Shown in pieces: positions 33,814 to 35,633 of a stretch of 35,633 nt of DNA. Origin of the DNA: Deltaproteobacteria bacterium (lineage in GTDB: Bacteria > Desulfobacterota > Deferrisomatia > Deferrisomatales > JACRMM01). A program made the translations under genes and the position numbers. Each line of letters starts with the position of its first letter. Position 1 is the first letter of the stretch. The notes under the pieces were generated by a model. The model did no database searches. It had not been told where the DNA came from and saw nothing but the letters and a program-made list of their open reading frames with translations. The stretch covers positions 1 through 35,633 of the forward strand of contig JACRMM010000011.1 of NCBI GenBank assembly GCA_016214985.1, written 5' to 3'.

Positions 33814-34076
33814 CCTTCCACTCGCCGAGACCTCAACCCTGCCGTGCTTTCGCAGATCGTTACACCAGCACTCCGGCAACGTCAGAGACGTGCGGTTTGC
33901 TGATGCCGCAAAGTCGACCTCTCCGCACCTGAAGAACCAAGATGGACGCTCGGCCGGTTAAGGGCAACGTGCGGTGCTCGGAGCCGAGACCGCTTGGCCG
34001 GGGAGTGGGACACCTTGTGTACAAGACCTGTGTAAACATGTGTAATAGAAAATGCATACGAGCGTAGGAATCAAGG

Positions 34077-34232
34077 ATGTCAAGAACGATATCTCTTTTT
34101 GTAGAGGCTTTGCCAATGCTAGGTTCGGCGCCCAATTGGCCACCCGGTCAAGCGTGGGAGTACTACTCTGGTGGCGGCCTTGGCTTGATTTGTATCATTT
34201 TGGTCGCTCTTATGTTTCTTGATCGACCATAG
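34077..34232 (+). CDS. Small DUF3309-like membrane protein
   Basis: A 51-aa protein, MSRTISLFVEALPML at the N-terminus, then APNWPPGQAWEYYSGGGLGL and a hydrophobic C-terminal helix ICIILVALMFL ending in DRP. The ALP...WP...W-Y-SGGGLGL-helix pattern resembles DUF3309 proteins, small one- or two-helix membrane proteins of unknown function common in stress gene groups. The first hydrophobic segment is weaker than usual for the family, so it may be a diverged or partly decayed copy. AGGA lies 6 nt before ATG. It is the first gene downstream of the sigma-54 promoter at 33798. Confidence 0.65.
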   Translation: MSRTISLFVEALPMLGSAPNWPPGQAWEYYSGGGLGLICIILVALMFLDRP

Positions 34233-34368
34233 ATAGTGCAACGAGGTGACTTAAATTGACCAATGCACTGTGTACGCCTTGAGATCACTTTGGACTTGCA
34301 TCGCGTCTAAGCGATAGCGGCTGCTTGTTGCAAATTGTCAGCCGACCCATGGCCATAGGGAAAAGCCA

Positions 34369-34689
34369 ATGACCGACGCCGTCATTCTTATGACTGTGCC
34401 ACCGGAGAAAAGAAAAGAGATTCTCCAAACCATCAAAGCAATACTGGGCGCAATTAGGCTCGAACGTGGGTGCAAGAGCTGCAATTGCTATGTAGATGTT
34501 GAGTCAGAAAATGTTTTCTATTTTCTGGAGGAGTGGGGCACCGCAGAGGACTTAAATGCCCATCTGGAGTCCGTCCACTTCCACGTGCTGATTGGAGCAA
34601 TGAAGTTGCTTAAGGAAGAGCCGACAATCATCTTCAAGACGATTGCCTCCACGGCAGGGGCGGAAGCTATCAGACAGGCTCGATCGTGA
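34369..34689 (+). CDS. Antibiotic-biosynthesis-monooxygenase (ABM) domain protein
   Basis: A 106-aa cytosolic protein with the ABM ferredoxin-like fold pattern: a first strand AVILMTVPPEKRKEILQTI, then RLERGCKSCNCYVDVESENVFYFLEEWGTAEDLNAHLESVHF and a final strand near TIIFKTI. YgiN-type family members act on quinols or remove reactive aromatic compounds without a cofactor. The extra CKSCNC cysteine group in the middle strand is notable and could bind metal or be redox-active (inference). AGGG lies about 9 nt before ATG. It follows the DUF3309-like gene by 136 nt and may share its sigma-54 transcript. Confidence 0.8.
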   Translation: MTDAVILMTVPPEKRKEILQTIKAILGAIRLERGCKSCNCYVDVESENVFYFLEEWGTAEDLNAHLESVHFHVLIGAMKLLKEEPTIIFKTIASTAGAEAIRQARS

Positions 34690-34774
34690 TGGGAAACTAT
34701 TTGAATCGCCGCTCTGTGGACACGGCGCGCGGGGGGAGCGCACCTGAAAACCGCGAGGAAGGGGATCGCTGGAA

Positions 34775-34790
34775 TGGCAGACGTTGAGCA
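34775..34790 (+). promoter_or_regulatory. Weak sigma-54-like site before the Gly-rich gene
   Basis: TGGCAG-ACGTT-GAGCA keeps the GG-N10-GC spacing of sigma-54 promoters but deviates from the TTGC box. It ends 26 nt before ATG 34817. No dyad of the GTCATAT type lies upstream. Confidence 0.25.
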
Positions 34791-34816
34791 CTCACCTGAG
34801 GGGAAGGAAAGACAAG

Positions 34817-35035
34817 ATGAAACGTAGAAGAGTCCTCTCTGCCTTCGTGGCGCTGGGAACCCTGTGGGCGCTTGTTGCCAGTTCGTGCTGCTGGCTACCC
34901 CCGCCATTCTGGAGGGACCGCGGAGGCGGAGAAAGACGCGGGGGAGGAGAGGGCCGGGGAGGAGAGGGCCGGGGAGGAGAGGGCCGGGGAGGCGGCGGAG
35001 AGGGAGGGGACCGAGGGGGCGGAACCCGCTATTAG
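34817..35035 (+). CDS. Small secreted Gly/Arg/Glu-rich repeat protein
   Basis: A 72-aa protein with a typical signal peptide (MKRRRVLSAFVALGTLWALVASSCC, possibly lipid-modified at Cys) and a short mature part: WLPPPFWRDRGGG followed by RGGEG repeats and GGDRGGGTRY. The repeats come from three perfect 15-bp units (34941-34985). Small exported proteins of this layout sit beside other stress genes in several bacteria; no function is known. ATG 34817 has GGAAGGA about 9 nt upstream. The repeat number may vary between strains. Confidence 0.7.
   Translation: MKRRRVLSAFVALGTLWALVASSCCWLPPPFWRDRGGGERRGGGEGRGGEGRGGEGRGGGGEGGDRGGGTRY
34941..34985 (+). repeat. 15-bp tandem repeat, three perfect units
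   Basis: Three consecutive identical copies of GGGGAGGAGAGGGCC inside the Gly-rich gene, followed by a partial fourth. In frame, each unit encodes one five-residue repeat, so copy-number change would not shift the frame. Confidence 0.9.
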
Positions 35036-35196
35036 GCAGGCAAGAGTCTCTGAGCGCGGTTGACCGGAGCGTAGCTTCGGAGGACGTGAAGAACGGCGTC
35101 AAGAGAGTGAAGACCCTGATGACTATAGTGTAGATAGAACGTAGATAGAACGTTCGCCGGTGTCGGATGAGTGATGGTATCGGAAAGGAGCCTCAG
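35036..35196. other. Short intergenic region with an 11-bp direct repeat
   Basis: 161 nt between the Gly-rich gene and the lmo0937-like gene. GTAGATAGAAC occurs twice in tandem near 35131-35152. It could be an operator; no matching promoter was recognised. Confidence 0.35.
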
Positions 35197-35343
35197 ATGT
35201 TGTGGACAATTGCTGTTGTACTGATCGCTCTGTGGCTGCTTGGTCTAGTGACCGGCTATACCATGGGGTCCTTTATTCACATACTACTTGTCGTTGCCAT
35301 CATCGTCGTCCTAGTCAACGTCATTCAGGGAAGAAGGCGGTAA
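35197..35343 (+). CDS. lmo0937-like small membrane protein
   Basis: A 48-aa protein of two hydrophobic helices, MLWTIAVVLIALWLLGLVTG and then SFIHILLVVAIIVVLVNVI, ending in QGRRR. This is the typical layout of the lmo0937 family (small membrane proteins of unknown function, often stress-associated). AAGGAG lies 7 nt before the ATG, and the stop is TAA. It is too short for most gene finders. Together with CsbD, BON and DUF3309-like proteins it completes a set of small envelope-stress genes. Confidence 0.88.
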   Translation: MLWTIAVVLIALWLLGLVTGYTMGSFIHILLVVAIIVVLVNVIQGRRR

Positions 35344-35633
35344 CTGAGCAGGTGTCGGATGCCAATGGAGCGTTGAAGGCGGTTGAAGAACCGGTCGAAG
35401 AGGGGTTGACAGGGGGGCCACGAATCACGAGGCGGAAGAGCTTGTGATTCGTGAGCGCCCGAAGGTGCTGTCTGCGACGGCACATCGCCGGATGTCAAGG
35501 GCGCGGTCTTATCGTCACCCGCAGGGCGCGCGTTATTCGTCACTTTGGACGTCGGCAGGCTCGGTGAATGAGCAAAGGGGAACGTGGGTCTGAGGTCGTT
35601 GTCGTTTGCGGTAGGAGTCTCCTTTCAGCACGA
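35344..35633. other. Right-edge region, no gene seen
   Basis: 290 nt with no supported coding region. It contains a strong hairpin at 35419-35453 (listed separately). Confidence 0.4.
35419..35453 (+). terminator. Possible terminator hairpin after the lmo0937-like gene
   Basis: Perfect 10-bp arms CACGAATCAC and GTGATTCGTG around a 15-nt loop, 75 nt after the stop codon. No T-tract follows, so it may be a factor-dependent terminator or a protein site. Confidence 0.4.

Larger units (their letters stand above)
33579..34076. other. Regulatory intergenic region of the small-gene cluster
   Basis: 498 nt with no supported gene. It holds a perfect 30-bp dyad and a perfect-consensus sigma-54 promoter (listed separately). 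The remaining 260 nt downstream of the promoter would be a long leader for the DUF3309-like gene; I see no clear riboswitch or terminator in it. Confidence 0.55.

Noticed and set aside
34319..34332. Sigma-54-like site GGCTGCTTGTTGCA before the ABM gene
   Set aside because: The GG-to-GC spacing is 9 instead of 10, which is not tolerated by sigma-54 promoters.
1..35633. CRISPR arrays, tRNA or rRNA genes, insertion sequences
   Set aside because: I saw no regularly spaced repeats, cloverleaf-like or rRNA-like sequence and no transposase or integrase reading frame; a dedicated search would be needed to exclude short RNA genes.

Overview
This is a GC-rich chromosomal segment of an anaerobic, probably deltaproteobacterial-type bacterium (Desulfobacterota or a related lineage). 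That assignment is an inference from gene content: the methyl-branch reductase of the Wood-Ljungdahl pathway coupled to heterodisulfide-reductase modules, many sigma-54 regulators, a selenoprotein, and small envelope-stress proteins. No rRNA, tRNA, CRISPR array, transposase or hydrogenase gene was seen. From the left edge to about 31.4 kb every gene lies on the minus strand; from 31.85 kb the genes lie on the plus strand and the DNA is visibly more AT-rich.

Region 1 (about 0.28-16.8 kb, minus strand, transcribed from right to left) is one long cluster. It starts with a receiver-like protein and continues with two tandem copies of the same five-gene module: hdrA, mvhD, metV, metF and an hdrC-hdrB fusion. 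A CBS-ACT protein ends it. Each module looks like a MetFV-HdrABC-MvhD complex, a methylenetetrahydrofolate reductase attached to a flavin/Fe-S electron-bifurcating or confurcating scaffold. The copies differ. The upstream module has a giant HdrA carrying an inserted GltD/NfnB-like NAD(P)H-flavoprotein domain, and an MvhD read through an in-frame UGA (selenocysteine, with a bSECIS-like hairpin just after it). The downstream module has a shorter HdrA and a cysteine-type MvhD.

Region 2 (16.8-24.9 kb) holds the control genes: a PAS histidine kinase with translationally coupled NtrC-type response regulator, and a CheB-CheR-PAS protein translationally coupled to a hybrid kinase. Between the NtrC-type regulator and the hdr/met cluster lies a perfect-consensus sigma-54 promoter with three GGGGC-N5-GCCC(C/T) dyads upstream. 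This strongly suggests the tandem complex operon is under sigma-54/two-component control.

Region 3 (25.2-31.4 kb, minus) encodes envelope functions: an esterase-like lipoprotein whose halves look circularly permuted, a Cti-type fatty acid cis/trans isomerase, a BON-domain lipoprotein, a CsbD-like protein and a START/SRPBCC-like secreted protein.

Region 4 (31.85-35.6 kb, plus) holds a PAS-containing sigma-54 activator followed by small stress/envelope genes (DUF3309-like, antibiotic-biosynthesis-monooxygenase-like, Gly-rich secreted protein, lmo0937-like). Two perfect sigma-54 promoters flank this activator, one reading left to csbD and one reading right to the small genes. Each has a 30-bp dyad with GTCATAT half-sites centred at nearly the same distance upstream, which defines a small and apparently undescribed local sigma-54 regulon.
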